A stretch of DNA of 64,000 bases, taken from Iningainema tapete BLCC-T55 (lineage in GTDB: Bacteria; Cyanobacteriota; Cyanobacteriia; Cyanobacteriales; Nostocaceae). Positions 1-9,476 of the stretch are shown in pieces. The translations under genes and the position numbers were made by a program. The stretch lies in contig NZ_JACXAE010000013.1 in assembly GCF_014698965.1 (NCBI RefSeq), positions 62,001 through 126,000 on the forward strand. The letters are read 5' to 3'. The notes beneath the pieces are model-generated. The model had not been told where the DNA came from and searched no databases. It saw only the letters and a list, made by a program, of their open reading frames with translations. Numbering within the stretch: the stretch's first letter is position 1; the number at the start of each line of letters is the position of its first letter.

Positions 1-6
1 ATAACA

Positions 7-402
7 TTAAATACGTGGACAACGTTCTTCCAGACAAGTTTTGAGAGTTTTGGGATCAAATATAATTGGCAAAAAGTGAATACTTTTAACTTCTTTAAAG
101 TAAAAAAGAATCGGAACTGCTGACCAGAATATACGCCAATTTTGCCACTCTTGGTAGGGAAAGCGCCGAATTAACTTTTCGCCTCTGTAAATATCTAAAT
201 CTGTAGTAGTAAATACTAGACGCAGTGTCACCGCTTGAAACATGAGAAACAAGCCAAACAAAGCAACCAGGGAGCCTACCCAAGGTTGCACTAGTAGTAG
301 TCCCATTGCGGCAACAACTAACACCACAGGTATGTTGTAATTGGGCTTGAGTTCAACCGTGGATGCTGATGAAGTATAGGTTGTAGTCACAGTCAAAAAC
401 AT
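7..402 (-). CDS. DUF3119 family membrane protein
   Basis: A 131-residue protein with two adjacent hydrophobic stretches (about residues 24-40 and 42-62), followed by a basic, aromatic soluble tail with the motif FPYQEWQNWRIFW. This pattern fits the cyanobacterial DUF3119 family, whose function is not established. It lies 48 bases downstream of the MlaE-type permease on the same strand, and the two probably form an operon. That suggests a role in envelope or thylakoid lipid traffic, but this is inference from position only. The gene is complete: its stop lies at the very left edge of the window. Confidence 0.8.
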   Translation of the reverse strand: MFLTVTTTYTSSASTVELKPNYNIPVVLVVAAMGLLLVQPWVGSLVALFGLFLMFQAVTLRLVFTTTDLDIYRGEKLIRRFPYQEWQNWRIFWSAVPILFYFKEVKSIHFLPIIFDPKTLKTCLEERCPRI

Positions 403-450
403 TTATTGTGTGAGCGTGGACATAATTTCTATTTTAGAATGGTATAGCAA

Positions 451-1248
451 CTAGAATCCGAGTTGGAGTGTTCCGCCCCTTCCCTGAAACATCACCCACG
501 AAAGAAAAAAGTTGCTCACAAATATAATTAATAAAGCTGTAACTACAGCACTTGTGGTTGATTGTCCCACTCCTTTAGCGCCTCCGGTTGTCGTCAAGCC
601 CCAATTACAGCCAATTATGGCAATCAGAATCCCAAAGCAACAGGCTTTAATCATGGCGCTGAGAATATCCCAGGTTCCTAAAAAATTTCGCGCTGAGTCT
701 AGAAACACTGTTTCGGAAAGGTTGTATATATTTGTTGCAATTATTAATCCCCCCAACATGCCTGTCACTAAAGATAAGAGGGTTAAAACTGGTAACATCA
801 TGCAGCAAGCTAGTACACGAGGAACCACTAAGTAATCAATGGGATCTGTTTTTAACATCATGAGGGCATCTATTTGTTCGGTTACCCGCATTGTGCCTAT
901 TTCTGCCGCAAATGCTGAACCGACTCTACCAGCCAAAATTACTGCGGTGAGAACTGGTGAAAGTTCTCGTGTTAGCGCTAGTGACAGTACTCCACCAACA
1001 ATGTTACCAGCCCCAAAGTTGATAAATTCCCGTGCTACCTGAATTGTAAATACTGCTCCGACAAAAATAGCGGTTAATAAGGCAATGAATAGGGAGTCTG
1101 GACCTACTGCTGCCATTTGTTCTCGCGTGTTACGCTGATGTATTTTACCCTGAAGTATGTGGATCACCACTTGCCCACACAAAAAAGTAGCCGTCAACAA
1201 TCGCTGGCTCCATGCTCCCAACCCGAATTTGGCTCTAGTCTCAACCAA
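451..1248 (-). CDS. MlaE-family lipid ABC transporter permease
   Basis: A 265-residue permease of the MlaE/TGD1 family, which moves phospholipid-like substrates between membranes together with an MlaF ATPase and an MlaD substrate-binding protein. Visible features are the conserved central segment LTRELSPVLTAVILAGRVGSAFAAEIGTM-like region (residues about 90-120), the EQIDAL motif that contacts the ATPase, and five or so membrane segments. The frame opens with TTG at 1248; no ATG lies upstream in frame, and a weak AAAGAG sequence precedes it. The ATPase and MlaD partners are not in the window. DUF3119 follows directly. Confidence 0.9.
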   Translation of the reverse strand: MVETRAKFGLGAWSQRLLTATFLCGQVVIHILQGKIHQRNTREQMAAVGPDSLFIALLTAIFVGAVFTIQVAREFINFGAGNIVGGVLSLALTRELSPVLTAVILAGRVGSAFAAEIGTMRVTEQIDALMMLKTDPIDYLVVPRVLACCMMLPVLTLLSLVTGMLGGLIIATNIYNLSETVFLDSARNFLGTWDILSAMIKACCFGILIAIIGCNWGLTTTGGAKGVGQSTTSAVVTALLIIFVSNFFLSWVMFQGRGGTLQLGF

Positions 1249-1496
1249 TGTTTACTCTTTTACTCGCGTTCCTGCCGTCATCATAGCGAATTACAACCAA
1301 CAATTGTTAATGGTTTATGGCTAATTGTTACTATTTACCATTAGCAATTAACCATTAGCCCTTTTATGTGTATATATTTTAATCAAAACTTAAGATTTTT
1401 AAACTATCGTTTGAGTTAAAGAGATAGCTCTTATTGTAGAAAGTGAACGCATTTTTGTTTGCCTATTCTCTATTCAACTCTTGGAGCCTCAATCAC

Positions 1497-1784
1497 ATGA
1501 CTATTTTTACTAATTTTCTCCGTTCTCTGCTTTTAACGGTTATTTTTAGTTTCGTTGCTCCCTTTTTTTTAATCGGTGGCGTACTGGTTTTTGTCTCCTT
1601 TATTGGCTACATTCCTGGAGTACAAGAGATAAGTATCGCGATCGCCACTCATATCTTGCAGTTTCTGACTATTTTTGGTAGTGGTACTCCCTTACGCGGA
1701 TTATTTGTGATCAGTTTAACTTGCAGTTTCGTTGGTGCTTTGTTTGACACTTACGCTTATTATCGGTGTCAAATTTTACGATAA
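1497..1784 (+). CDS. small two-helix membrane protein, unknown
   Basis: A 95-residue hydrophobic protein. The ATG at 1497 is chosen because GGAG lies 10 bases upstream; the same frame also opens at a GTG at 1443 without a clear ribosome site. Two or three hydrophobic stretches (about residues 8-35 and 65-85) suggest an integral membrane protein. I do not recognise the family. It stands alone between the divergent MlaE gene and sppA. Confidence 0.6.
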   Translation: MTIFTNFLRSLLLTVIFSFVAPFFLIGGVLVFVSFIGYIPGVQEISIAIATHILQFLTIFGSGTPLRGLFVISLTCSFVGALFDTYAYYRCQILR

Positions 1785-2061
1785 ACTCATTGCCAAAACT
1801 ATTTTTAATAAAAATTAATATTAATATTTTTTAAAAAAAGAACTCTGTTGGTCAGCAAACACCCTCCTTAAGCTTAGAGATTTATACCTTCACAAATCAA
1901 AACCACATGAATCAAAGATGATGGTGGAGACATAAACCCTTGATTGTTCAAGATTCCTGAGTTCTGAGTTCTGGGTTGGTGGCTTCTGAGTTCTTGGTTA
2001 TTAAGTTATAAGTTGTTTTTATATCTTATGATTAAGTATACTACAAAGTTTTCATCTGCTC

Positions 2062-2880
2062 ATGGTTTGGCCTTTTCAGCCCAAGTTTCGTAAACAAATT
2101 GCTCGCATTGAGATCACTGGTGCTATTGCAAGTGGAACTCGCAAACGGGTACTAGAAGCCCTGAAAACAGTGGAAGAAAAGAAATTTCCTGCATTACTAC
2201 TGCGCATTGATAGCCCTGGTGGTACAGTAGGAGACTCTCAAGAAATCTACTACGCTTTGAAGCGGCTGCGGGAAAAAATCAAGATTGTTGCTAGTTTCGG
2301 TAATATTTCTGCTTCTGGCGGTGTTTATATCGGGATGGGAGCAGAACACATCATGGCTAATCCTGGTACAATTACAGGTAGTATTGGTGTAATTTTAAGA
2401 GGCAACAACTTGGAACGCTTGCTGGAAAAAGTCGGTATTTCTTTTAAAGTAATTAAATCTGGTCCATATAAAGATATTTTGGCGTTTGACCGAGAACTTA
2501 CAGAACCAGAACAAAATATTTTGCAAGAATTGATTGATACGAGTTACCAGCAGTTCGTACAAACAGTAGCCGACGCAAGATCCTTAGCAGTAGAAACTGT
2601 GAGAAGTTTTGCTGATGGTCGGATTTTTACTGGACAGCAAGCGAAGGATCTGGGTATTGTAGATCGTCTGGGAACAGAAGAAGATGCTCGTCACTGGGCA
2701 TGTGAACTAGTTGGTCTTGACCCAGAAAAAGCCCCCGTGCATACCATAGAAGAGAGAAAACCATTGTTGAGTCGTATCCTACCAGGGAATCTTCATCAGG
2801 GTGGACTTAAAGCTAGAGTCGATTGGGTCGAGTTTGAATTATCTACAAGTGGTTTGCCGCTATGGTTGTATAGACCATAA
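2062..2880 (+). CDS. sppA: signal peptide peptidase SppA (S49 family)
   Basis: A 272-residue serine protease of family S49, the short SppA form that cleaves remnant signal peptides or membrane-associated proteins. The core motifs are clear: RIDSPGG near residue 49, the nucleophile Ser85 in NISASGGVYIG, and the general base Lys137 in SGPYKDI, giving the Ser/Lys dyad. There is no obvious N-terminal membrane anchor, unlike the long E. coli enzyme, but this length is normal for cyanobacterial short forms. ATG at 2062 starts the conserved part. It precedes aroH on the same strand, separated by about 100 bases of short repeats. Confidence 0.92.
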   Translation: MVWPFQPKFRKQIARIEITGAIASGTRKRVLEALKTVEEKKFPALLLRIDSPGGTVGDSQEIYYALKRLREKIKIVASFGNISASGGVYIGMGAEHIMANPGTITGSIGVILRGNNLERLLEKVGISFKVIKSGPYKDILAFDRELTEPEQNILQELIDTSYQQFVQTVADARSLAVETVRSFADGRIFTGQQAKDLGIVDRLGTEEDARHWACELVGLDPEKAPVHTIEERKPLLSRILPGNLHQGGLKARVDWVEFELSTSGLPLWLYRP

Positions 2881-2885
2881 ATAGT

Positions 2886-2970
2886 TGTTTGTCATTGGTC
2901 ATTTGACAAATTTAACTCATGACCAATGACTCATCACCAATGACTAATGACTAATAATTAATGACTAATT
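2886..2970. repeat. short ATGACTA/GTCATT-type repeats
   Basis: Between sppA and aroH the sequence is built almost entirely from degenerate copies of TGACTAATGA, ACCAATGACT and their reverse complement GTCATTGGTCATT. These short tandem and inverted units resemble the intergenic repeats common in filamentous cyanobacteria. A similar block lies just before proC near 14,570. Confidence 0.6.
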
Positions 2971-2985
2971 AAGGAGGATTTTTGC

Positions 2986-3387
2986 GTGGAGTGGCGAATG
3001 CAAGCGGTTCGCGGGGCAACAACCGTCCCAGAGAATACGGTTGAGGCAATAGAAGAAGCAGTGACGGAATTACTAGACGAATTAGAAAAACGAAACCAAC
3101 TGCATCCCACAGACATGATTAGTGTTACTTTTACAGTCACAAAAGACTTGGATGCTGTTTTTCCAGCGGCGATCGCACGTCAACGTCCTTTCTGGGACAA
3201 TGTAGCATTGTTAGATGTGCAGCAAATGCACGTTGAAGGTAGCTTAGAGCGATGCATCCGGTTTTTAGTTCACGTCTACCTCCCAGCATCCACCCCAATT
3301 CACCATATCTATTTACGTCAAGCTAAAAACTTACGCCCCGACTGGAGTTTTTCTCCATCACTACCAGCTAAAGAAAGGGCGTTTTAA
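2986..3387 (+). CDS. aroH: chorismate mutase AroH type
   Basis: A 133-residue trimeric chorismate mutase of the Bacillus AroH class, converting chorismate to prephenate for phenylalanine and tyrosine synthesis. The N-terminal VRGATTV motif and the DVQQMHVEGSLERCIRFL segment (about residues 77-95) are typical. The start is a GTG at 2986, preceded 8 bases upstream by a near-perfect AAGGAGG ribosome site at 2971-2977. By my recollection of the B. subtilis enzyme, its catalytic Glu78 aligns with Gln80 here and Arg90 with Arg92; Glu84 lies close by. This should be checked against a structure-based alignment. Confidence 0.9.
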   Translation: MEWRMQAVRGATTVPENTVEAIEEAVTELLDELEKRNQLHPTDMISVTFTVTKDLDAVFPAAIARQRPFWDNVALLDVQQMHVEGSLERCIRFLVHVYLPASTPIHHIYLRQAKNLRPDWSFSPSLPAKERAF

Positions 3388-3465
3388 AGTCAAAAGTCAA
3401 AAGAAAAATTAATTGATCTTTCTTTTGACTTTTACCTTGATTCTTTTGACTTGTATACTCCCCAA

Positions 3466-4347
3466 CTATTTATGAAAACGAATTCCTAAAAAAACGTCAT
3501 AAACAAATTCAAAAAAGTCCTTCTTTTGTAGTAAACCTAAAGATTGATGACAACCTTTTTCATCTAAAAGCGGTTTCATCAGATGATATGTGGGCTGGTA
3601 ATTATACCAGGGAATAGAAGGCCACAAATGATGAATTAAGTGGTAATTTTGCCCCATGATCAAGATATTCAGAATGGGGTTAGCATAGACACGGGCATTT
3701 TTCCAGCGATCGCGCTCTTGGTGAGGACGATGGGGTAAATAGTCAAAAAACATTCCCAGTGCTAACCCAACCACAGCAGAAGGTATAAACCAAAAATTGA
3801 GAATGTAGCCCAAAAAATGGTATTGCACCGAAATATAAAAAATTGTGGCAACAAACAAACGGCTCAAAAACCATTCCAGTAACTCATATTTATGCCATAA
3901 CCGCCGCTGAAAGAAAAACACCTCATGGTACAAAAAGCGGACAGGAAGTAACCATAACGGACCACCAGTTGAGACATAATGATCTGGGTCGTTTTTCGGA
4001 TCGTTAACATGGGCATGATGTTGCAAATGCACTCTTGTAAACACCGGAAAAGCAAAAACTAACATCAAAGCACTGCCATGCCCCAACATCGCATTAATTA
4101 CTCGGTTACGATGAGCAGATTGATGGCAGGCATCATGAATCACCGTTCCGGCAACATGTATGGCAACAGTGTTGACAGTAAAACATACCCAGTGCTGCCA
4201 TTCCCACACCCAGTAACCAAAATTAGATAACACAAATACTCCCAAGGCAGCTAAAAACATGAGCAGCGATGGACTCAAACCACTGGGTGCGGCTAATAAA
4301 TCCTTAGGCGGGACTGTCAATGGCTTTGGTGCCTCCGCCATTAGCAT
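3466..4347 (-). CDS. crtR: beta-carotene hydroxylase CrtR-like desaturase
   Basis: A 293-residue membrane di-iron enzyme of the fatty-acid-desaturase superfamily. Its three histidine boxes are HDACHQSAH (near residue 90), HLQHHAH (near 130) and the C-terminal HLIHHLWPSIPWYNYQP. The last box and the overall layout match cyanobacterial CrtR, which hydroxylates beta-carotene or myxol precursors to give zeaxanthin-type xanthophylls. Several hydrophobic segments flank the boxes. GGAG lies 7 bases before the ATG at 4347. It is a single gene facing away from pyk. A different desaturase specificity is possible but less likely. Confidence 0.88.
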   Translation of the reverse strand: MLMAEAPKPLTVPPKDLLAAPSGLSPSLLMFLAALGVFVLSNFGYWVWEWQHWVCFTVNTVAIHVAGTVIHDACHQSAHRNRVINAMLGHGSALMLVFAFPVFTRVHLQHHAHVNDPKNDPDHYVSTGGPLWLLPVRFLYHEVFFFQRRLWHKYELLEWFLSRLFVATIFYISVQYHFLGYILNFWFIPSAVVGLALGMFFDYLPHRPHQERDRWKNARVYANPILNILIMGQNYHLIHHLWPSIPWYNYQPTYHLMKPLLDEKGCHQSLGLLQKKDFFEFVYDVFLGIRFHK

Positions 4348-4590
4348 CTTTATTCTCCTTATTTACCAAACAATAGCGAGTATATGATCAAGATTAACCA
4401 ATAATAAAGTTTTGTGTAGAAAGATTTATCTACTTCTTTACAGATTAGCAACCGAATAACGGTATGATGACCGACAAGACGCTAAGCTATAGCTTTGGAT
4501 CTACCAGATTAAATTATTGCAGCAGCAACAGAGATGAGGTGCGCCTTAATTTAAAATGATTGCCTCAATACCTCCTTTGATTCAGCCCCT

Positions 4591-6366
4591 ATGCAACTAA
4601 ATTATTCTGTACGCCGCACAAAAATTGTTGCCACAATTGGTCCTGCTACCAGCAGCCCAGAAATGCTCAAAGCTATTATTGAAGCTGGTGCAACAACCCT
4701 AAGGCTCAATTTCTCTCACGGTACTCATGCTGATCATCAGCGTAACATTCGCCTCATTCGCCAAACAGCCTTTGAACTGAATCAACCAGTAGCGATCCTC
4801 CAAGACTTACAAGGACCGAAAATTCGTTTGGGTAAGTTTGAAAATGGTTCCATAGTCTTGGCAAAAGGCGATCGCTTTTCCTTAACCAATCGCCCAGTTG
4901 TTGGTACACAAGAAATTAGCTGCGTTACTTACGACTATCTAGCAGAAGAAGTTCCTGTAGGAGCAAGAATTCTCCTCGATGATGGACGAGTAGAAATGCT
5001 TGTAGAGGAAATTAATCGTGAAAAAGGCGATTTGCACTGCCTCCTCACCGTAGGAGGAACGCTTTCTAACAATAAAGGTGTGAACTTTCCTGGAGTATAT
5101 CTGTCAGTAAAGGCAATGACTGACAAAGATCGCCAGGATTTGATGTTCGGTTTAGATCAAGGTGTAGACTGGGTTGCACTCTCCTTTGTCCGTAACCCGC
5201 AGGACATGATCGAAATTAAAGAGCTAATTTCCACTACAGGTAAACAAGTACCAGTAATTGCCAAAATTGAAAAGCACGAAGCCATTGAACAAATGGAAGC
5301 AGTTCTGGCTTTGTGTGATGGCGTAATGGTGGCAAGAGGCGACTTAGGCGTGGAATTACCAGCAGAAGACGTTCCCATACTGCAAAAGCGATTGATCTCT
5401 ACTGCTAATCGTTTGGGAATTCCCATCATCACTGCTACCCAAATGTTGGATAGTATGGTAAACAATCCTCGTCCTACTCGTGCTGAAGTCTCAGATGTGG
5501 CAAATGCAATTTTAGATGGTACGGATGCAGTGATGCTTTCCAATGAAACTGCTGTTGGCAAGTACCCAGTTGAAGCTGTAGCGACAATGGCGCGGATTGC
5601 TGAACGTATGGAACAAGATGCAGCACAACACGTAGGTGTACTTCAAGTCAGAGATACCAGACGCTCAATTCCCAATGCGATTAGTCAAGCTGTAGGGCAA
5701 ATAGCTGAACAACTTGGCTCGGCAGCAATTATGACTCTCACACAAAGTGGAGCAACTGCACGCAACGTTTCTAAGTTCCGTCCTCATACACCCATCTTGG
5801 CAGTAACACCTCACGTAAATGTGGCAAGGCAATTGCAACTAGTGTGGGGAGTGAAACCACTATTGATGTTAGAGTTACCTTCTACTGGTCAAACTTTTCA
5901 AGCAGCAATCAACGTTGCTCAAGAGAAAGGGCTATTATCTGAAGGGGATTTAGTCGTAATGACTGCGGGTACACTCCAAGGCGTTTCTGGTTCCACAGAT
6001 TTGATTAAAGTGGAAGTGGTAACAGCAGTTTTAGGTCAAGGAATCGGGTTAGGATTAGGACAAGGTTCTGTAAGTGGTCGCGCACGAGTGGCACTTACGG
6101 GTATGGATGCTAGTAACTTTAATCATGGAGATATTTTGGTTGCTCCTTGTACTAGTGCCGATTTTGTGGAAGCAATTCGCAAAGCTGCCGGGATCATTAC
6201 TGAAGAAGAAAGTCTTACTAGCCACGCCGCAGTCATTGGTTTACGTCTCGGTGTACCCGTGATTGTGGGTGTAAAAGCAGCAACACAAGTAATTCGAGAT
6301 GGCGCAATTTTAACTATGGATATGCAACGAGGTTTGGTTTATTCTGGTGCCGTCGGAACACCATAG
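4591..6366 (+). CDS. pyk: pyruvate kinase with C-terminal PEP-utilizer domain
   Basis: A 591-residue pyruvate kinase, catalysing the final ATP-forming step of glycolysis (PEP plus ADP to pyruvate). The N-terminal RRTKIVATIGPATSS, the active-site region AKIEKHEAIEQM and GVMVARGDLGVELP, and the C-terminal MTAGTLQGVSGSTDLIKV are all intact. Beyond the usual end at about residue 480 it carries an extra PEP-utilizer (phosphohistidine-type) domain with LTSHAAVIG, the histidine being about residue 545. This longer form is known in cyanobacteria and Bacillus. ATG at 4591 begins directly before the conserved RRTKIV motif. Confidence 0.95.
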   Translation: MQLNYSVRRTKIVATIGPATSSPEMLKAIIEAGATTLRLNFSHGTHADHQRNIRLIRQTAFELNQPVAILQDLQGPKIRLGKFENGSIVLAKGDRFSLTNRPVVGTQEISCVTYDYLAEEVPVGARILLDDGRVEMLVEEINREKGDLHCLLTVGGTLSNNKGVNFPGVYLSVKAMTDKDRQDLMFGLDQGVDWVALSFVRNPQDMIEIKELISTTGKQVPVIAKIEKHEAIEQMEAVLALCDGVMVARGDLGVELPAEDVPILQKRLISTANRLGIPIITATQMLDSMVNNPRPTRAEVSDVANAILDGTDAVMLSNETAVGKYPVEAVATMARIAERMEQDAAQHVGVLQVRDTRRSIPNAISQAVGQIAEQLGSAAIMTLTQSGATARNVSKFRPHTPILAVTPHVNVARQLQLVWGVKPLLMLELPSTGQTFQAAINVAQEKGLLSEGDLVVMTAGTLQGVSGSTDLIKVEVVTAVLGQGIGLGLGQGSVSGRARVALTGMDASNFNHGDILVAPCTSADFVEAIRKAAGIITEEESLTSHAAVIGLRLGVPVIVGVKAATQVIRDGAILTMDMQRGLVYSGAVGTP

Positions 6367-6400
6367 TTCTCCGACTTCTCTAAGAAGTCGGGGATCTAGT

Positions 6401-7489
6401 TTAAAGGTAACGTGATAAAACTTCAGCGGTGGCAAGTCCAGTTTTTTCCCAACTAAATTGCTTTGCTCTCATCATACCTTGGGCAGAAAGACGATCGCGC
6501 AATTGTGAATCTGTGACAATTATTTGCATCGCTTGAGTAATTTCTCTAGTATCATAGGGATTAATCAGAATAGCAGCATCACCAGTAACTTCTGGTAATG
6601 AAGAGAGGTTGGAGGTAATAACGGGAGTACCACAAGCCATTGCCTCTAGCACAGGTAAGCCAAAGCCTTCCCAAAGACTAGGGAAAACTAAAGCGATCGC
6701 ACCATTAATTATTTTAGGTAATTCGTTGTAAGGAACATAGTTAAGAAACTTAACTTGATTAGTTATACCTAGTTCCTCAGCTTGCGCTTGCAAAACAGGA
6801 GTATAGCGTTTATCATATGGTCCTGCTAACCACAATTCATAGTCTTTATTGTTGGGTATTGCAGCAAAAGCGGCGATAATTCTATGTAAATTTTTATAAG
6901 GATCGTGCCTACCAACATAAAGATAGTATGAACAATTTTTTGTGGGATGGGCATCTTGCCCGTCCCACGCTCTAAAATGATTTGCATCATAAGCTAAAGG
7001 AATTGGTGTAATTTTACTTGCCTCAATGTCGCAAAACTGAATGATATCATTTGCCGTAGCTTGAGAATTACAAATGATATGTTGTGCTTGCTGAAGAACT
7101 TGGGGAATGTAATATTGATGGTAATATTTTAAAGGTGAAAAATGTTTAGGAAAGCGCAACGGTATAAAGTCGTGAACCATCACCACAAAACGACAGTTAC
7201 CATAAAGTGGAGCTTCGGGAACCGGAGAAAATATGAGATGAGATTTTAACTTTTTAGATATTTTTGGTAGTTGTAATTGTGTCCACACTAAACGGTTAAA
7301 ATGTCCTTTTGTACCTTGAGCAGGAGTAAGATTATTAGGGATAGAATAGCAGTCAATATCTGGATACTTTTGAGCAGTTAGGAGCGTAGGGTTGAGACTT
7401 TTGAAATAGGGAAAGAGATTTTGGGCATAATTACTTATACCTGTGGGTTGTGAAAAGAGAATTGATAAATTAACTAATAATTTGCTCAT
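6401..7489 (-). CDS. GT4 glycosyltransferase
   Basis: A 362-residue GT-B fold glycosyltransferase of family GT4. Visible are the [12 protein letters not shown] motif that opens the C-terminal Rossmann half (residues 190-202) and the E-x7-E-type sequence [21 protein letters not shown] near residue 270 that binds the nucleotide sugar. It starts one base after the GT2 gene ends and belongs to the rmlD-rmlA-GT2-GT4 operon, so it probably adds a sugar such as rhamnose to a surface polysaccharide. Residues 175-183 (WDGQDAHPT) are encoded by a palindromic repeat at 6942-6968 that looks inserted in frame between the two lobes. Confidence 0.88.
   Translation of the reverse strand: MSKLLVNLSILFSQPTGISNYAQNLFPYFKSLNPTLLTAQKYPDIDCYSIPNNLTPAQGTKGHFNRLVWTQLQLPKISKKLKSHLIFSPVPEAPLYGNCRFVVMVHDFIPLRFPKHFSPLKYYHQYYIPQVLQQAQHIICNSQATANDIIQFCDIEASKITPIPLAYDANHFRAWDGQDAHPTKNCSYYLYVGRHDPYKNLHRIIAAFAAIPNNKDYELWLAGPYDKRYTPVLQAQAEELGITNQVKFLNYVPYNELPKIINGAIALVFPSLWEGFGLPVLEAMACGTPVITSNLSSLPEVTGDAAILINPYDTREITQAMQIIVTDSQLRDRLSAQGMMRAKQFSWEKTGLATAEVLSRYL
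6942..6968. repeat. palindromic element inside the GT4 gene
   Basis: A 27-bp palindrome with 12-base arms (GTGGGATGGGCA and TGCCCGTCCCAC, one T-G wobble) and a TCT loop. Sequences of this kind are usually intergenic in cyanobacteria; a longer relative lies at 47,968-48,036. Here it is read as part of the GT4 protein without breaking the frame. Confidence 0.75.
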
Positions 7490-8350
7490 TTATTCCCAGC
7501 ATCTTTTAATAAAATTTCTCGAATGCCAGTAAAGTAATATGCCAGATAATTTACCAAATGCTACTCGAGGTTTGACTAAAATCAAGATGAAGGCGTAACA
7601 AATAAGTCTCATTAATCTAATAATTAAAACTAGCTTATTTGTATATTTATCCAATGTTAATAAATAACTGTATGTGCTATGTTTAGTTTTGCGGAAAACA
7701 TACTTGTTTGTAATAGAAGAAGGCTGATGTACAACACCAAACTGCTTGGTGACAGCAATTAAATGTCCTTGATGAGCATAGCGTAGACAAAAATCAAAAT
7801 CTTCATAGTAGAGAAAGTAAATAGGATCAAACTGAGGGCATTCAGGAAAGTTGCTAAGATTAATTATGAGGCTACAACCTGTCACCCAATGACAAGCAAC
7901 ATAATCTCGCTCTAAGTTTGTTAACAAATCTTCAGATATAATTTCTCCATTTATATCATTAAAGCGACCCCCAGCAAACCAAACTTTTTTTGCCGGAGTG
8001 TAAACAATCGTACCAAGAATGGAAACTTCTGGATGGGAATTAAAGAATGGTTGAACTTGAGCTAAAGTATTTTCTAATAAATAGGCGTCAGGATTAATTA
8101 CCCAAGCTATTGCTTCTGGCGCTTCAGCGTAAATAATGTTTAACCCCTCGTTACAAGCACTGCCAAAGCCTAAATTAGTAGTAGCGTTAAAAATTCTTAC
8201 AGATGCACAGGCAAGTTGAAAGATAGAAGCATCCTGAGGAGAATTGTTAATAATAATTACTTGATACTCTAATTCGGTTGAAGTTAGAGAACTAATTAAC
8301 TTTGTAACAAAATGTGTGGAATAGTAATTGACTATTAAAAAGTAGATCAC
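7490..8350 (-). CDS. GT2 glycosyltransferase, rhamnosyltransferase-like
   Basis: A 286-residue GT-A fold transferase of family GT2. It shows the N-terminal IINNSPQDAS nucleotide-binding strand, TNLGFGSACNEGL, the metal-binding region WVINPDAYL, and a C-terminal FLYYEDFDFCLRYAHQG typical of rhamnosyltransferase-like members. A short hydrophobic segment follows near residues 240-262. The start overlaps the rmlA stop by four bases (ATGA type), and the GT4 gene starts right after its stop. Coupled translation with the dTDP-rhamnose genes suggests it transfers rhamnose or a related deoxysugar. Confidence 0.85.
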   Translation of the reverse strand: MIYFLIVNYYSTHFVTKLISSLTSTELEYQVIIINNSPQDASIFQLACASVRIFNATTNLGFGSACNEGLNIIYAEAPEAIAWVINPDAYLLENTLAQVQPFFNSHPEVSILGTIVYTPAKKVWFAGGRFNDINGEIISEDLLTNLERDYVACHWVTGCSLIINLSNFPECPQFDPIYFLYYEDFDFCLRYAHQGHLIAVTKQFGVVHQPSSITNKYVFRKTKHSTYSYLLTLDKYTNKLVLIIRLMRLICYAFILILVKPRVAFGKLSGILLYWHSRNFIKRCWE

Positions 8351-9423
8351 GTTAATTCAATTTGACAGTCATCACCAATCATAAATCGCAATGCTTTAGG
8401 ACGACGAGGTGCGACAGTTAACTGCGCCCTTTGCCCAATGACACTATCGATAATACGTTGGTGAATCCCGATAATTTTCGCCCCTGCTAAAACAACGCTA
8501 TGTTCTAATTCTGTGTCTATCAGCATAGCATTATCAGCAATACTGCTATAAGGACCGATAAAGCAATTTTCTAAATGACAATTTTTACCAATTACTACAG
8601 GACCGCGAATTGTACAATTAATGATTGAGGAACCATGATCGATTTGAACTCGTCCAATTACAGAACTTTGGACATCTATTTCTCCTAAAATAGATGTCGT
8701 CAAGTAGGTATCGAGAATCAACCGATTCGCTTCTAGCAAGTCATCCTTTTTACCAGTGTCTAGCCACCAACCATCAAGTTGGCAGGCGGCAACTTGCTTT
8801 TGTTGGTTAATTAAGCATTGAATCGCGTCGGTGATTTCTAATTCTCCTCTGGAGGAAGGTTGAATGCAAGCGATCGCATCATGAATAATCGGAGAGAAGA
8901 AATAAACTCCCACAAGAGCCAGATTTGATGGCGGAATTTTTGGTTTCTCAACTAACTGCAAAACTCGCCCTGTTTCATCTACCTTAGCTACGCCAAAGGC
9001 GCTCGGATTAGCAACAGGACGTAAGAGAATCAACGCATCGTGGTATTGTTTGTGAAACTGTTTCAAAAAGAAACTCAAGTCTCCTTGTTGAATCAAGTTA
9101 TCGCCCAAGTACATTACAAATGGAGAATCTTCTAAGAAAGGACGGGCAACAGAGACGGCATGAGCGAGTCCGGCTGGTTTATCTTGTAAAATATAAGTAA
9201 TTTTTGCGCCAAATTTTTCCCCAAATCCTGTTTGTGCTTGAACTTCTGTGCCTGTTTCTGGACTGATAATAATGCCGATATCAGTAATACCAGCTGCTAC
9301 CATTTCTTCAATTCCATACCACAAAATTGGTTTATTTGCAACTGGTACTAGCTGTTTTGCACCAGTGTAGGTGAGGGGGCGTAAACGTGTACCTTTACCA
9401 CCGGAAAGAATTAGTGCTTTCAT
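8347..9423 (-). CDS. rmlA: glucose-1-phosphate thymidylyltransferase, long form
   Basis: A 358-residue nucleotidyltransferase that makes dTDP-glucose, the first step towards dTDP-L-rhamnose. The N-terminal signature LSGGKGTRLRPLTYTGAKQL is present, as are YLGDN near residue 105 and EKP near 155. The C-terminal 110 residues are hexapeptide-like repeats (left-handed beta helix), which marks the long form seen in antibiotic and some cyanobacterial clusters rather than the 290-residue E. coli RmlA. It lies between rmlD and the GT2 gene in one minus-strand operon. Confidence 0.9.
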   Translation of the reverse strand: MKALILSGGKGTRLRPLTYTGAKQLVPVANKPILWYGIEEMVAAGITDIGIIISPETGTEVQAQTGFGEKFGAKITYILQDKPAGLAHAVSVARPFLEDSPFVMYLGDNLIQQGDLSFFLKQFHKQYHDALILLRPVANPSAFGVAKVDETGRVLQLVEKPKIPPSNLALVGVYFFSPIIHDAIACIQPSSRGELEITDAIQCLINQQKQVAACQLDGWWLDTGKKDDLLEANRLILDTYLTTSILGEIDVQSSVIGRVQIDHGSSIINCTIRGPVVIGKNCHLENCFIGPYSSIADNAMLIDTELEHSVVLAGAKIIGIHQRIIDSVIGQRAQLTVAPRRPKALRFMIGDDCQIELT

Positions 9424-9476
9424 AGAAATTGTTAATTGTTGATTGTTAAAAGCTAATTGCTAATTGCTATGAACTA

